Assembly (NCBI GenBank): GCA_036677685.1
Contig: JAVBWA010000024.1
Coordinates: forward strand, 1-64,000
Direction of reading: 5' to 3'
Source: JAQUBU01 sp036677685
GTDB taxonomy: Bacteria; Bacillota; Syntrophomonadia; Syntrophomonadales; Syntrophomonadaceae
DNA length: 64,000 nt
Shown in pieces: positions 43,690 through 52,479 of this stretch. The notes below the pieces were generated by a model. That model was not told the origin of the DNA and ran no database searches. It saw only the letters and a program-made list of their open reading frames with translations. Each line of letters opens with the position of its first letter. Position 1 is the first letter of the stretch. Made by a program: the position numbers and the translations under genes.

Positions 43690-44448
43690 ATGAAGAAAAT
43701 TATTATCGGAGAAAAAATAATAAAATCTTTCGGTGAAGGTGATGAAAAGTGTAATGTTCTTGATGAAGTGTCGGTTGAAATAAGCGAGGGCGAATTCGTT
43801 GCGGTAATGGGACCTTCGGGTTCGGGAAAATCGACGCTGCTGTTTGCGCTGAGCGGAATGGACGGTATTGAAGGCGGAAAGGTTGTTTTTGAAGGCCGTG
43901 ATTTATCGGCACTCAGGGAAAATGTGCTTGCAGATATACGCAGAAACAAAATGGGATTTGTTTTTCAGCAGCCAACCTTGCTGAAAAATCTGAATGTCCT
44001 TGACAACATCATTCTTCCGTCAATGCGAGACAATAGAAAACACGCCGTGAAAATTACAGAAAAAGCAAGAAAGCTCATGAAAAAAGTGGGCATTGCGGAA
44101 CTGGAAAAGCGGGATATTACACAGGTTTCGGGAGGGCAGCTTCAGCGTGCGGGAATATGCCGTGCACTTATGAGCAATCCAAAAATTATTTTTGGTGACG
44201 AGCCGACCGGTGCGCTTAACTCAAAATCCGCCGAGGAGATTATGAACATATTTTCCGAAATCAACGCGGACGGTACTGCGGTTATGCTCGTAACTCACGA
44301 TGTAAGGGTGGCGGCGAGGACGGAGCGTATTATATTCTTGTGCGACGGAAAAATCGCAAGCGAAATCCGGCTTCCGAAATTCAGCGGCACAGATATTGAC
44401 GACAGGATCAGAAAAGTCACGGCGAAAATGCGGGAAACAGGAATATAG
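43690..44448 (+). CDS. ABC transporter ATP-binding protein, MacB/LolD type
   Basis: This 252-aa ATPase has Walker A GPSGSGKSTLLF, Q-loop FVFQQPTLLKNLNVLDN, signature VSGGQLQRAGICRALM, Walker B IIFGDEPTGALNSKSAEE and switch histidine VTHDVRV. It is the nucleotide-binding partner of the FtsX-like permease. It starts 10 nt after the permease stop, following GAGGTGAGGAG. It is the last gene of the TetR operon. Confidence 0.93.
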   Translation: MKKIIIGEKIIKSFGEGDEKCNVLDEVSVEISEGEFVAVMGPSGSGKSTLLFALSGMDGIEGGKVVFEGRDLSALRENVLADIRRNKMGFVFQQPTLLKNLNVLDNIILPSMRDNRKHAVKITEKARKLMKKVGIAELEKRDITQVSGGQLQRAGICRALMSNPKIIFGDEPTGALNSKSAEEIMNIFSEINADGTAVMLVTHDVRVAARTERIIFLCDGKIASEIRLPKFSGTDIDDRIRKVTAKMRETGI

Positions 44449-44484
44449 TTACCGAAAGAAGGAGAGTTAAAACCATCAACCATT

Positions 44485-45111
44485 ATGCGGTATGTTATAA
44501 TAAATATGGAAATATCTTTTGTTGGGGATTTATATTTTATTATGCAGGTAATATTGCAACAATTGGAATGGGCTGTAAAACGGATTCTTTTTATTATTCT
44601 CTACCTGTTGACCATTTTATCCGGGGGAATAATAATGTTTATTTTAGCTCCGCTGACTACATATCTGTTGTTTCGGGACCTTCACTTTTGGAGATTTACG
44701 CATTACTTTTTTCCGTTAACAAAGACCGTTTTTCACCAAATTGTTTTGCTAATCAGTAATCAGAGCTACCGTACCATGTTTTCGGTGCCTTTAATTGCTC
44801 CTCCTATGAAACAACCGGATAAAGCTATAATTGAGCTGTCGAAAACCTGGAACTCTGAGGAAGACGAATGCCGTAATTGCGGGCGTTGTTGCCAAAAGCT
44901 GGGGTGTGCTTTATTCGACCGGAAAAACCTAATCTGTATGAGTTACGATTCTTTTTACTGGCGCTATTTCAATTGTGGAAGATATCCCGCTACTCAAGAA
45001 CAAATCGATTATTATGAATGTCCCAAGTGGATTATTAAAGAAGCGGAAGAACGTCCTCATTACTTATCCTTCAACAAAGAATTTCGTACAAAACAGGAAC
45101 TAGATAGTTAA
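44485..45111 (+). CDS. membrane protein with YkgJ-like cysteine cluster
   Basis: This protein of up to 208 aa has one or two hydrophobic segments at about residues 35-65 and a C-terminal cysteine cluster (ECRNCGRCCQKLGC, then single Cys in LICMS, FNCGR and YYECPK). CxxCGRCC-type clusters are the mark of YkgJ/Fe-S or zinc-binding proteins. The start is uncertain: ATGs at 44485, 44506 and 44542 all lack a good ribosome-binding site. Its 3' end overlaps the convergent gene by 12 nt. The function is unknown. Confidence 0.6.
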   Translation: MRYVIINMEISFVGDLYFIMQVILQQLEWAVKRILFIILYLLTILSGGIIMFILAPLTTYLLFRDLHFWRFTHYFFPLTKTVFHQIVLLISNQSYRTMFSVPLIAPPMKQPDKAIIELSKTWNSEEDECRNCGRCCQKLGCALFDRKNLICMSYDSFYWRYFNCGRYPATQEQIDYYECPKWIIKEAEERPHYLSFNKEFRTKQELDS

Positions 45112-46320
45112 CAGCAAATCCCAAAAACCGAGCAGAGAAATGTAATCGCCGATAATGAAATGGGAAAGACTGATTCCTAATATATTTTTATGCCGGGAAA
45201 ACAGATAGCCCCAGAGAAAGCCACTTATAACCGTTAATAAAGCCAGACCCAGCGAGTAGAAAATGTGAAATGATCCAAATACGCAGGATGATACAACGAT
45301 AGCCAGAAAGGAACGAAGTTTACTTTCACTTAAGCTTCTTTCCAGTGAACTTTGGAGAACTCCGCGACTGACAAACTCCTGTATAGGAGCTATAAAAATA
45401 TAGGTTAAATAAGATAAATCCCACAAGCTCCATTGAATAACAGATGCCTCCCGGAATACCCCCCAATGCTTTATGCCCCATAATTTTATCAGTGTCAAGA
45501 TGACAATAATTAAAATGCTTGTAAAACCTGATTCCAGCAAAGACTTTTTAATGTTGTTCCTGGTTATCCCAAAAAAACTTAGTGGCAATTTGGTTTTCCA
45601 GATTACCAGGATGGAAATGATCAGAAATAGGCCTGAAAAACCTGCTGTAATGAGGGTGGGCATCATTTGGTTACCCTGGTACTTTTGCAGAATGGCCAGA
45701 AAAAATGAGTAGGCACATAAGGCCAGTAACAAAGAGTTGAATACAAAACTTGATTCGGTCTGGATATTCTTTAACTGGGCATTTCTAATAGCCACTGCGG
45801 CCTGACTGGCTATAGCGCTGATTAGGGTTTGCAATTCTTCATCAAAGGCAATGACTTCGCCGGTATCATCCAGTTTGTTGATTAATTGTATTACTCCTAC
45901 TATTGAACCTTCCTGGTGCCTTATTGGAACAGAAAGAAGAGAGACGGTACGATAACCTGCTTGAATATCGTAATTATGATTGTGCTTAAAGCTAAATGTT
46001 TCAGGAATTTGATAACAATCAGGAATATTGACTGTTTCCCCGGTTAAGGCTGTATAACCAACGATGGAAGTCGGGCTCAATTTAACCGGAACGGCATTAA
46101 ACTCGCTTCGTCTTGCCGATTTTTCCAGTGAAACCGTTCTGGATGCTTGAAAAACCAGGTGTGCCGGATCATCATGGCGAATGAACAGGGAACAGGCATC
46201 ACAGTGGGCAAATTCAATGATCTCGTCAACAATAAGATCAAAAAGCCTATCCAGCCGGTTTTCTGAACTTAGAGCCGTCCCAATTTTAGTTAAAGCAAAG
46301 GTAACATTTTGATAATCCAT
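45100..46320 (-). CDS. GAF domain fused to CPBP-family intramembrane protease domain
   Basis: The protein is 406 aa from the ATG at 46320 (a GTG at 46329 is possible). Residues 5-185 are a GAF sensor domain (FDLIVDEIIEFAHCDACSLFI, SVPIRHQEGSIVGVIQLINK). Then come about eight membrane helices of the CPBP/CAAX-protease fold. The three motifs read QEFVSR where EExxxR is usual, FGSFH, and HFIIGD. The first glutamate, thought to be catalytic, is replaced by Gln, so activity is doubtful. A soluble small-molecule sensor joined to this membrane fold is unusual. Its 3' end overlaps the convergent Cys-cluster gene by 12 nt. Confidence 0.78.
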   Translation of the reverse strand: MDYQNVTFALTKIGTALSSENRLDRLFDLIVDEIIEFAHCDACSLFIRHDDPAHLVFQASRTVSLEKSARRSEFNAVPVKLSPTSIVGYTALTGETVNIPDCYQIPETFSFKHNHNYDIQAGYRTVSLLSVPIRHQEGSIVGVIQLINKLDDTGEVIAFDEELQTLISAIASQAAVAIRNAQLKNIQTESSFVFNSLLLALCAYSFFLAILQKYQGNQMMPTLITAGFSGLFLIISILVIWKTKLPLSFFGITRNNIKKSLLESGFTSILIIVILTLIKLWGIKHWGVFREASVIQWSLWDLSYLTYIFIAPIQEFVSRGVLQSSLERSLSESKLRSFLAIVVSSCVFGSFHIFYSLGLALLTVISGFLWGYLFSRHKNILGISLSHFIIGDYISLLGFWDLLLTI

Positions 46321-46329
46321 CCTGAACAC

Positions 46330-46614
46330 ACTACCTATCTGAGCATAAATCCCGGTAAATATTCAATGCTTGACTATTTCGACACGGACCCAATCAATCC
46401 TTCCAGAAAAGACCAGAATAATTGCACATTTTTTATAGAGTTCAACCCCAGGAAGAGATAAACACAGGGTGGTTCGCTAATGTCGATTTGAAAGATAGTG
46501 CGATTTTACGGCTGTAGAACAGGTTGTAAAACAAGCCGTTTTTTATAAATTGGATGGAAGCGAGGCGTAATACCCAAGCACTTTTGGAATAGTCTTAGAT
46601 TATGGTTCTCTGAC
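46330..46614. other. intergenic stretch between two minus-strand genes
   Basis: No gene is supported. An imperfect hairpin at about 46508-46545 (ACGGC pairing with GCCGT, then TTTTTT) looks like a plus-strand terminator, but no plus-strand gene precedes it. The promoter of the GAF-CPBP gene should lie here. Confidence 0.35.
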
Positions 46615-49482
46615 TCATGCACTAATCAGCCGGGTCAATTCGCTGGTATATGTCAAAGACAGCCGGTGCAATGCCCTGGTGCAGGCAATGTAAAGCAAGC
46701 TGCGGCCGTATTCGCCGGAGTAAGTCTCGTGGTTGGCCGCAGGGACGATGACCTCGTCAAACTCCAATCCTTTTGACATTTGAATCGAAGTAATCGATAT
46801 GCCATTCACAAAAGCTGCGCTTTCCGGTGATATCAAATGCACCTCGCAATTTTGAGATAATATATCATAAAGGGCTTTAGCCGCGCCGTTTGTTTTCAGG
46901 ATAATCCCGAGGGTTACATTCCCATTATTCAGAAATGCATCGATTTTTCTCTTTATCTGCGCCAGTTCTTCCTGCTCACTGCGGCAGTATATGAGATCGG
47001 GAGCATCTCCATGGCGAAGGGTCGCTTCAAGTGAGGCGACGTTTTGGATGCGTTTGGCGAATGTGATAATCTCGTAGGTTGAGCGGTAGCTCTTATTCAG
47101 CTCTATCAATTCCGCGCTTTCGTAAAGCTTACATAGATCTCCGAGTGTGTGTAAATGGTTGGGATTGATAAACTGCCCGAAATCACCAAGGATCGTTTTG
47201 GGGCACTTAAACAGGATATTCATTACTGCGTATTGAACCGGTGTGTAATCCTGCATTTCGTCGATAAGCAGATGGTTTATAACCGGGCTTTCCTGCAAAC
47301 CCTCAAAAGCGGCCTGAAAGTACATAAACGGGTATACGTCGGCCCATTCCAGGGTTTTTCGGGCAGGCATCACAAATTTATCCGCGATATTCATATGTTT
47401 ATAAAAATCCTTATAGAGCGCCAAAGTATTCTTCACCTTCACCATCGCTGCCAAGCTTTTCAAGATAGCCCTGGCTTTGGGCAAAGGCTCTTCCATGAAG
47501 TTGCCGGTTTCAAAGCGGTCATGAATATCGTCCGCAATCATTTGGAGCCGCCGTTTGACCGGATGCTTGTGATAAGCGGCAAAGCGGCTATGTATCCATT
47601 CGCTTGGGGCGGAGAATTGTCCAAAGGTATAGTCTGATGGCTCAAAGATGGTTTCAGGTATCAGGGCCAGATAATCGTCCATCAGTTTTATAAAATCCAG
47701 TGTGGATTTGAAACGCACCCGCTCCCCCCATTGAGGGTCTTCTGTTTCAAGAGGGTCATGGTCGGACTCGAATTGAATGACGCCCTCAAGCTGAACCTTG
47801 GCAATATCTGCAAAGCTCATCCCATAAATCGGTTGCTCGCCCAATTCTGGCAGGACATTGGAGATATAATTCCCCAAAACCTTGTTGGGCGATAGAATAG
47901 CCACGTTTCTGGCCGACAACCTGTCTTTGAAGCGGTAGAGCAAGTAGGCGATCCGGTGCAGCGCTATCGATGTCTTGCCGGAACCTGCGACTCCCTGAAT
48001 AAGCAGGGTTTCGGTCTTTTCGTTCCGAATAATCCGGTTCTGTTCCTTCTGAATAGTGGCGATGATGGATTTCATCTTATCGTCCGAAGTTCGGCTTAAT
48101 TCGCGCTGCAGAATATCATCCTGGATATTGACCGAACTCTCCAAGGCATATTCCATCTCGCCGTTTTTGATTTTGAATTGCCGCTTGCGGGTCAGCTCGC
48201 CGTCGATTCGTCCAGCCGGGGCATCGTAACCTGCAGGCCCAAGCTCGCAGTCATAAAACATGCTTGCGATCGGGGAGCGCCAATCGGAAATCTGCAGATC
48301 ACCGTGGTGGCTGAAAGCAAATCTGCCAATGTAAAAGAGGGCAGGTGTTTCTTGGGATGCTTCCCGAAAATCAATCCGGGCAAAATAGGGCGAGTCCAGC
48401 AGCTTGGCTAGTTTATCCCGGATCTCAACCGCAAATGTCCCCCGGCTGTCAATTCGCTTCAAAGCCAGTTCATTCTGGAACATCTCGTGCGGGTCGATTT
48501 CACCATGGTACTGTACCATGTATCGCTTGAAATCCATATAATCTTTGTCCAGCCGCTGGACGGAATTATTTGCTTGCTTTATGGCATCATTCAGCTTGCG
48601 CTTGACATCGTCAAGATGTGCGATTTCATCGGGAAAAGCCGGCGGTTTCCTGGGTAAAATCATCCTTTGGGTTGGATATCCGAATTCCGTCAGCAGTTCC
48701 GCTTCTGCAAAGCCCAGCTCCTTGAGAGCCTTGCGATATCCCGTATCCGCTTTGTCGCCCTCTCGAAATGTGGTAATGCTGATTTCCTTATGCCTCAGCA
48801 ACTCGGTGAAGGCCACATTCAACAAGTCCCGCGAAATATCCTGTTTCCGATAAAGCGGATGAACCGCCAGGAAATCTATGCTGCCGGTTTCGTAGTTGAT
48901 CATCATGCCGCCGACAGAAATGCCGCCCTCGGTCATAAGCAGCGCGCCTTGCTTGGTAATATAGCGTTTCAGAACCGTTAAGTGCTCCTCTTCTTCCAGA
49001 TGGGGGAACCCGTCGATGGCAAGGTGCACCAAATCCATCCATAACGGAATATCCGATTCTTTGGCCAAGCGAATTTCTCTCGCGGAATTGTTATGCACAT
49101 TTTCAAGCGATTCGCGCTGGTCCTTGAAGTTGTATTCGAGCTGTAATGGATAAAATACTTCATTTTTTCTGAATTGCTTAGGAGATTCTTTATACATAGC
49201 CTTGAACACATTGCTGAAAGCCTGTTGGCTATCGTAACCGGCCAGAATAGCAATATCTATAATTGGCCTATCTGAAAAAACCAGCAATTTGGCAGCTTCC
49301 GTCAGTTTCCTGCGCTGCACATAATCATGAATAGAAAGCCCCACCATATCGATGAAGATGCGGTGCAGGTGGTATTTTGAATAGTGTGCGGCAGCGGAAA
49401 CAGTATCCAGGTCGAGCTTTTCGCCGGTCAAATGGGTTTCAATATAGTGGATTGCGGCTATCACTGTCTTAAGGTTTTTCAT
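46615..49482 (-). CDS. AraC-GNAT-HelD triple fusion
   Basis: This 955-aa protein has three clear parts. Residues 1-110 are an AraC-type double HTH (DTVSAAAHYSKYHLHRIF, IIDIAILAGYDSQQAFSNVFK). Residues about 135-275 are a GNAT acetyltransferase (FLAVHPLYRKQDISRDLL). Residues about 285-955 are a HelD/UvrD-like RNA-polymerase-associated ATPase: coiled-coil N-region, FYIGRFAF, QISDWRSPIASMFYD, Walker A GVAGSGKTS (Lys503), Walker B LLIDEMQDYTPVQ, and C-terminal IACTRALHRL. HelD removes stalled RNA polymerase from DNA and, in some actinomycetes, protects it from rifamycins. AAGGAGG precedes the ATG, and I see no frame break. A DNA-binding, acetylating RNA-polymerase remodeller in one chain is unusual. 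Confidence 0.85.
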   Translation of the reverse strand: MKNLKTVIAAIHYIETHLTGEKLDLDTVSAAAHYSKYHLHRIFIDMVGLSIHDYVQRRKLTEAAKLLVFSDRPIIDIAILAGYDSQQAFSNVFKAMYKESPKQFRKNEVFYPLQLEYNFKDQRESLENVHNNSAREIRLAKESDIPLWMDLVHLAIDGFPHLEEEEHLTVLKRYITKQGALLMTEGGISVGGMMINYETGSIDFLAVHPLYRKQDISRDLLNVAFTELLRHKEISITTFREGDKADTGYRKALKELGFAEAELLTEFGYPTQRMILPRKPPAFPDEIAHLDDVKRKLNDAIKQANNSVQRLDKDYMDFKRYMVQYHGEIDPHEMFQNELALKRIDSRGTFAVEIRDKLAKLLDSPYFARIDFREASQETPALFYIGRFAFSHHGDLQISDWRSPIASMFYDCELGPAGYDAPAGRIDGELTRKRQFKIKNGEMEYALESSVNIQDDILQRELSRTSDDKMKSIIATIQKEQNRIIRNEKTETLLIQGVAGSGKTSIALHRIAYLLYRFKDRLSARNVAILSPNKVLGNYISNVLPELGEQPIYGMSFADIAKVQLEGVIQFESDHDPLETEDPQWGERVRFKSTLDFIKLMDDYLALIPETIFEPSDYTFGQFSAPSEWIHSRFAAYHKHPVKRRLQMIADDIHDRFETGNFMEEPLPKARAILKSLAAMVKVKNTLALYKDFYKHMNIADKFVMPARKTLEWADVYPFMYFQAAFEGLQESPVINHLLIDEMQDYTPVQYAVMNILFKCPKTILGDFGQFINPNHLHTLGDLCKLYESAELIELNKSYRSTYEIITFAKRIQNVASLEATLRHGDAPDLIYCRSEQEELAQIKRKIDAFLNNGNVTLGIILKTNGAAKALYDILSQNCEVHLISPESAAFVNGISITSIQMSKGLEFDEVIVPAANHETYSGEYGRSLLYIACTRALHRLSLTYTSELTRLISA

Positions 49483-49514
49483 AAGGCCTCCTTCCCGTTA
49501 TAATGAGATCCTAT

Positions 49515-49648
49515 TTAAGCATCGGAAGAAACTGCAGAGCAGTTTCTTCCGCACCGCTGCAACGAGGCGGGGGATTAAAACCCGCCGCCTGTTTTGTCAA
49601 TAGGAACCCGACCGCTTAAAGAAGCGGGGGACATCTTTTCACCTCGTT
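49515..49648 (-). repeat. dispersed hairpin-rich repeat, copy B
   Basis: This 134-bp element matches copy A at 22451-22636 at both ends and in the middle but lacks the central extra segment. It contains a perfect hairpin, CGGAAGAAACTGC (49523-49535) with GCAGTTTCTTCCG (49539-49551), a GC-rich pair (GGCGGG with CCCGCC) and CCGCTT-AAAG-AAGCGG. It lies 33 bp upstream of the AraC-GNAT-HelD start codon, the same relative place as copy A before DUF4956. Confidence 0.75.
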
Positions 49649-49903
49649 TAAGCAACATCAAAATTCTATCCTAACAAATCTTGCGATTATATTGAACTGC
49701 ATTGTTCAAACTGATTCGGCTCGAATCACCGTATTACTTTTTTACGGTAATATAGCCGAAGCAATTATATCAAAATTGAAGATACGATTTTTAATCATTA
49801 TTGCGATTTGTGCTGAAGCAGAGGGTGACAGGGGGGCGTAAGTGCGACAAGCGAGAAAGCCGGTACCGAAAAAACTTTTTACCTGAAGTAAAATAATGTC
49901 GTA

Positions 49904-49932
49904 TTGACATGGAATTTATTTAGTGATATGTT
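49904..49932 (+). promoter_or_regulatory. candidate promoter of glnN
   Basis: TTGACA (49904-49909) and TATGTT (49927-49932) are spaced by 17 nt. Transcription would begin at about 49939, right at the foot of the terminator hairpin. Confidence 0.55.
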
Positions 49933-49940
49933 TTTTTTGG

Positions 49941-49982
49941 AACAATGGTGTTTCCGCGTGGAAATACCATTGTTTTTTTTTA
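49941..49982 (+). terminator. terminator hairpin in the glnN leader
   Basis: AACAATGGTGTTTCC (49941-49955) pairs over 15 bp (one G-U) with GGAAATACCATTGTT (49960-49974), loop GCGT, followed by ten T. It ends just 5 nt before the AGGAGG of glnN. No gene precedes it on this strand for 4.8 kb, so it is more likely an attenuator of glnN than a terminator of another gene. Confidence 0.85.
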
Positions 49983-50000
49983 TTTTTAGGAGGTATTATT

Positions 50001-52082
50001 ATGGAAAACTTAAAACCACTTTCGCCAGAAAAATCATTTGGAGAATATGTCTTTAGTGAAGCAGTAATGAAATGTAAACTATCGAAAGCTGCTTACAAGG
50101 TACTGAAAAAAACAATTGATTCAGGCGATCCGCTGGATTCCTCTATTGCGGATGAAGTCGCCTCGGCTATGAAAGAGTGGGCTATCGAAAAAGGAGCCAC
50201 GCATTTTACCCATTGGTTTCAGCCAATGACCGGTATTACCGCCGAAAAACATGATGCCTTCATTTCACCGACAGGTGACGGCAGGGTGGTGATGGAGTTT
50301 TCAGGCAAAGAACTTATTAAAGGTGAACCTGACGCATCCTCGTTCCCTTCCGGCGGATTGCGTGAGACGGCGACTGCCAGAGGTTATACCGCATGGGATT
50401 GTACTTCGCCCGCTTTTGTTAAAGAAGGTACGCTTTACATTCCTACCGCATTCTTTTCTTATACTGGAGAAATTCTTGACAAGAAGGCCCCACTGCTCAG
50501 GAGTGTGGAAGCTTTGAGCAAACAAGCTCTCCGAGTTCTTAAAGCCTTCGGGAACAACACTTCAAAACAGGTTATATCAACGGTTGGCCCGGAACAGGAA
50601 TATTTCCTGATCAATCGTGAACTCCGCGATCAGCGCCTTGATCTGCTCCTCACCGGACGCACTCTGTTCGGCGCAAAATCGCCCAAAGGGCAGGAGCTTG
50701 AAGATCAATATTTTGGCAGGCTGCGCAGCAAGATTATCGATTTCATGCACGAGCTTGACCGGGAACTTTGGAAGCTGGGCATTACCGCCAAAACCAAGCA
50801 CAATGAAGTGGCACCGGCTCAGCATGAACTGGCAATCATTTTTGACCCTGCGAGTGTAGCCGCGGACCATAATCTTCTGGTTATGGAGCTGATGAGAAAG
50901 GTTTCCAAAAAGCACGGCCTGGCTGCTCTGCTTCATGAAAAGCCCTTTGCCGGCATCAATGGAAGCGGTAAACATATCAACTGGTCCATTGCAACAGATG
51001 ATGGTATAAATCTGCTCGATCCTAGCATGAAACCCGCGGAAAATATTCAGTTCTTAATATTCCTGGCTGCGATTATAAAAGCTGTTGATGAATATGCCGA
51101 ATTGCTAAGACTCTCGGTTGCCAGTGCCGGCAACGATCACCGGCTCGGCGCCAACGAAGCTCCCCCGGCAATCATTTCCATATTCCTGGGTGAAGAACTC
51201 AATGCCGTTGTTGAAGCTATCGTCAATGGAGAATTATATAAAGATGTAGGGCGTGTTAAAACGAACCTCGGCGTCTCTTCCCTGCCGATAGTTACCGGAG
51301 ATGCCACTGACAGAAACAGAACTTCTCCATTTGCATTCACCGGCAATAAATTTGAGTTCCGCATGTGCGGTTCTGCCAATAATATTGCCGAGCCCTGCTT
51401 CATTTTAAACACAATAGTTGCGAAAGCCCTTAGCGATGTTGCGGATGTGCTTGAAAAGGCTGAAAATGTTGAACCCGCTGCTAAAAAACTGGTGAAAGAA
51501 ATCACCACAGCCCATAAAAGGGTTGTTTTCAATGGCAACAATTATTCGGAAGAATGGGTTGAGGAAGCTGCGCGCCGTGGTCTTCCCAACATTCAGCACA
51601 CCGTGCTTTCTATAAAGGAGCTTCTGTCAGATAAGAGCAAAGCCCTGTTCGAACAAACAGGTGTGCTCACCGAGAAGGAAATAGAATCGCGTTATGAAAT
51701 TCTGCTTGATCACTACTCAAAAACTATCAATATCGAAGCTTTGACACTGATAGATATGATGGAACGCCAGTTGCTGCCGGCAACGCTGGGGTATGCCTTA
51801 AAACTTGCTGAAATATCGGAAAAAACAGCAAGTGAATCAGCTAAAGTACGTTTAAAACTAATAACTGGCCTTGCCGATGGTATGGATAACAAGCTTGCGG
51901 CACTGAAAGATGCTGTAAGCACTGCCACTGTTGACAACCCATTTGAGACTGCTATGAATTATCGTGAAAAAGTTGTGACAGCCATGGAAGCTGCCCGTGT
52001 GGTTATCGACGAGACTGAACCTTTAATTCCTGCAGATCAATGGCCGGTTCCGGTATATTCTGATTTATTATTCAGGGTTTGA
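50001..52082 (+). CDS. glnN: glutamine synthetase type III
   Basis: The protein is 693 aa from the ATG at 50001, preceded by AGGAGG; longer frames upstream run through the terminator hairpin. The GSIII features are the N-terminal LSPEKSFGEYVFSEAVM, FSYTGEILDKKAPLLRS, KTKHNEVAPAQHELA, GINGSGKHINWSI, AGNDHRLGANEAPPAI and NRTSPFAFTGNKFEFR. It makes glutamine from glutamate, ammonia and ATP in the cytoplasm. Length is normal for GSIII (about 700, against 450 for type I). Expression is probably set in the leader by the hairpin at 49941-49982. Confidence 0.96.
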   Translation: MENLKPLSPEKSFGEYVFSEAVMKCKLSKAAYKVLKKTIDSGDPLDSSIADEVASAMKEWAIEKGATHFTHWFQPMTGITAEKHDAFISPTGDGRVVMEFSGKELIKGEPDASSFPSGGLRETATARGYTAWDCTSPAFVKEGTLYIPTAFFSYTGEILDKKAPLLRSVEALSKQALRVLKAFGNNTSKQVISTVGPEQEYFLINRELRDQRLDLLLTGRTLFGAKSPKGQELEDQYFGRLRSKIIDFMHELDRELWKLGITAKTKHNEVAPAQHELAIIFDPASVAADHNLLVMELMRKVSKKHGLAALLHEKPFAGINGSGKHINWSIATDDGINLLDPSMKPAENIQFLIFLAAIIKAVDEYAELLRLSVASAGNDHRLGANEAPPAIISIFLGEELNAVVEAIVNGELYKDVGRVKTNLGVSSLPIVTGDATDRNRTSPFAFTGNKFEFRMCGSANNIAEPCFILNTIVAKALSDVADVLEKAENVEPAAKKLVKEITTAHKRVVFNGNNYSEEWVEEAARRGLPNIQHTVLSIKELLSDKSKALFEQTGVLTEKEIESRYEILLDHYSKTINIEALTLIDMMERQLLPATLGYALKLAEISEKTASESAKVRLKLITGLADGMDNKLAALKDAVSTATVDNPFETAMNYREKVVTAMEAARVVIDETEPLIPADQWPVPVYSDLLFRV

Positions 52083-52202
52083 TTTAAAACAACAGATTAG
52101 GGTTCTACTGAAGTTAAGAAAATAAAGCATTGCTGATACTATTCAAAAATCCCGGTATGATGCTGTTATCAGAAATCATTCATAGGACAAGTGTTGAGAC
52201 AT

Positions 52203-52250
52203 GGGGACGAGAGGCAAAGGCACAGCCTGCCGTCCCCTTGTCTTATTTTT
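52203..52250 (+). terminator. terminator of glnN
   Basis: GGGGACG (52203-52209) pairs with CGTCCCC (52231-52237), extended inward by AGGC with GCCT, then TTGTCTTATTTTT. The remaining DNA to 52439 holds no supported gene. Confidence 0.75.
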
Positions 52251-52439
52251 GTTTTGTTCAAAACGGGATTTGACCCTGGGCGTTTACAAATCTAAAGGTA
52301 TCGACTCCAAACCCTTCTATCATTCGGAAGCTTCCGGGAATACCCCGATCAAACAGCAGTCACATTATCATATGAGCTGAATGCACAATTTATAATCGGA
52401 TTGCTATTGCCGTAATTAAATTTATCCTGTAAGATAAAT

Positions 52440-52456
52440 ATACCCCCATGGGGTAT
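52440..52456. promoter_or_regulatory. CsoR/CstR-like operator
   Basis: ATACCCC-CAT-GGGGTAT is a perfect palindrome 23 nt before the Fe-S protein start. The pattern of A/T-flanked CCCC...GGGG is that bound by CsoR-family repressors, which sense copper or, in CstR, persulfides. No CsoR-type gene is in the window. Confidence 0.55.
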
Positions 52457-52479
52457 TAAGTATTCGAGGAGAGATAATT

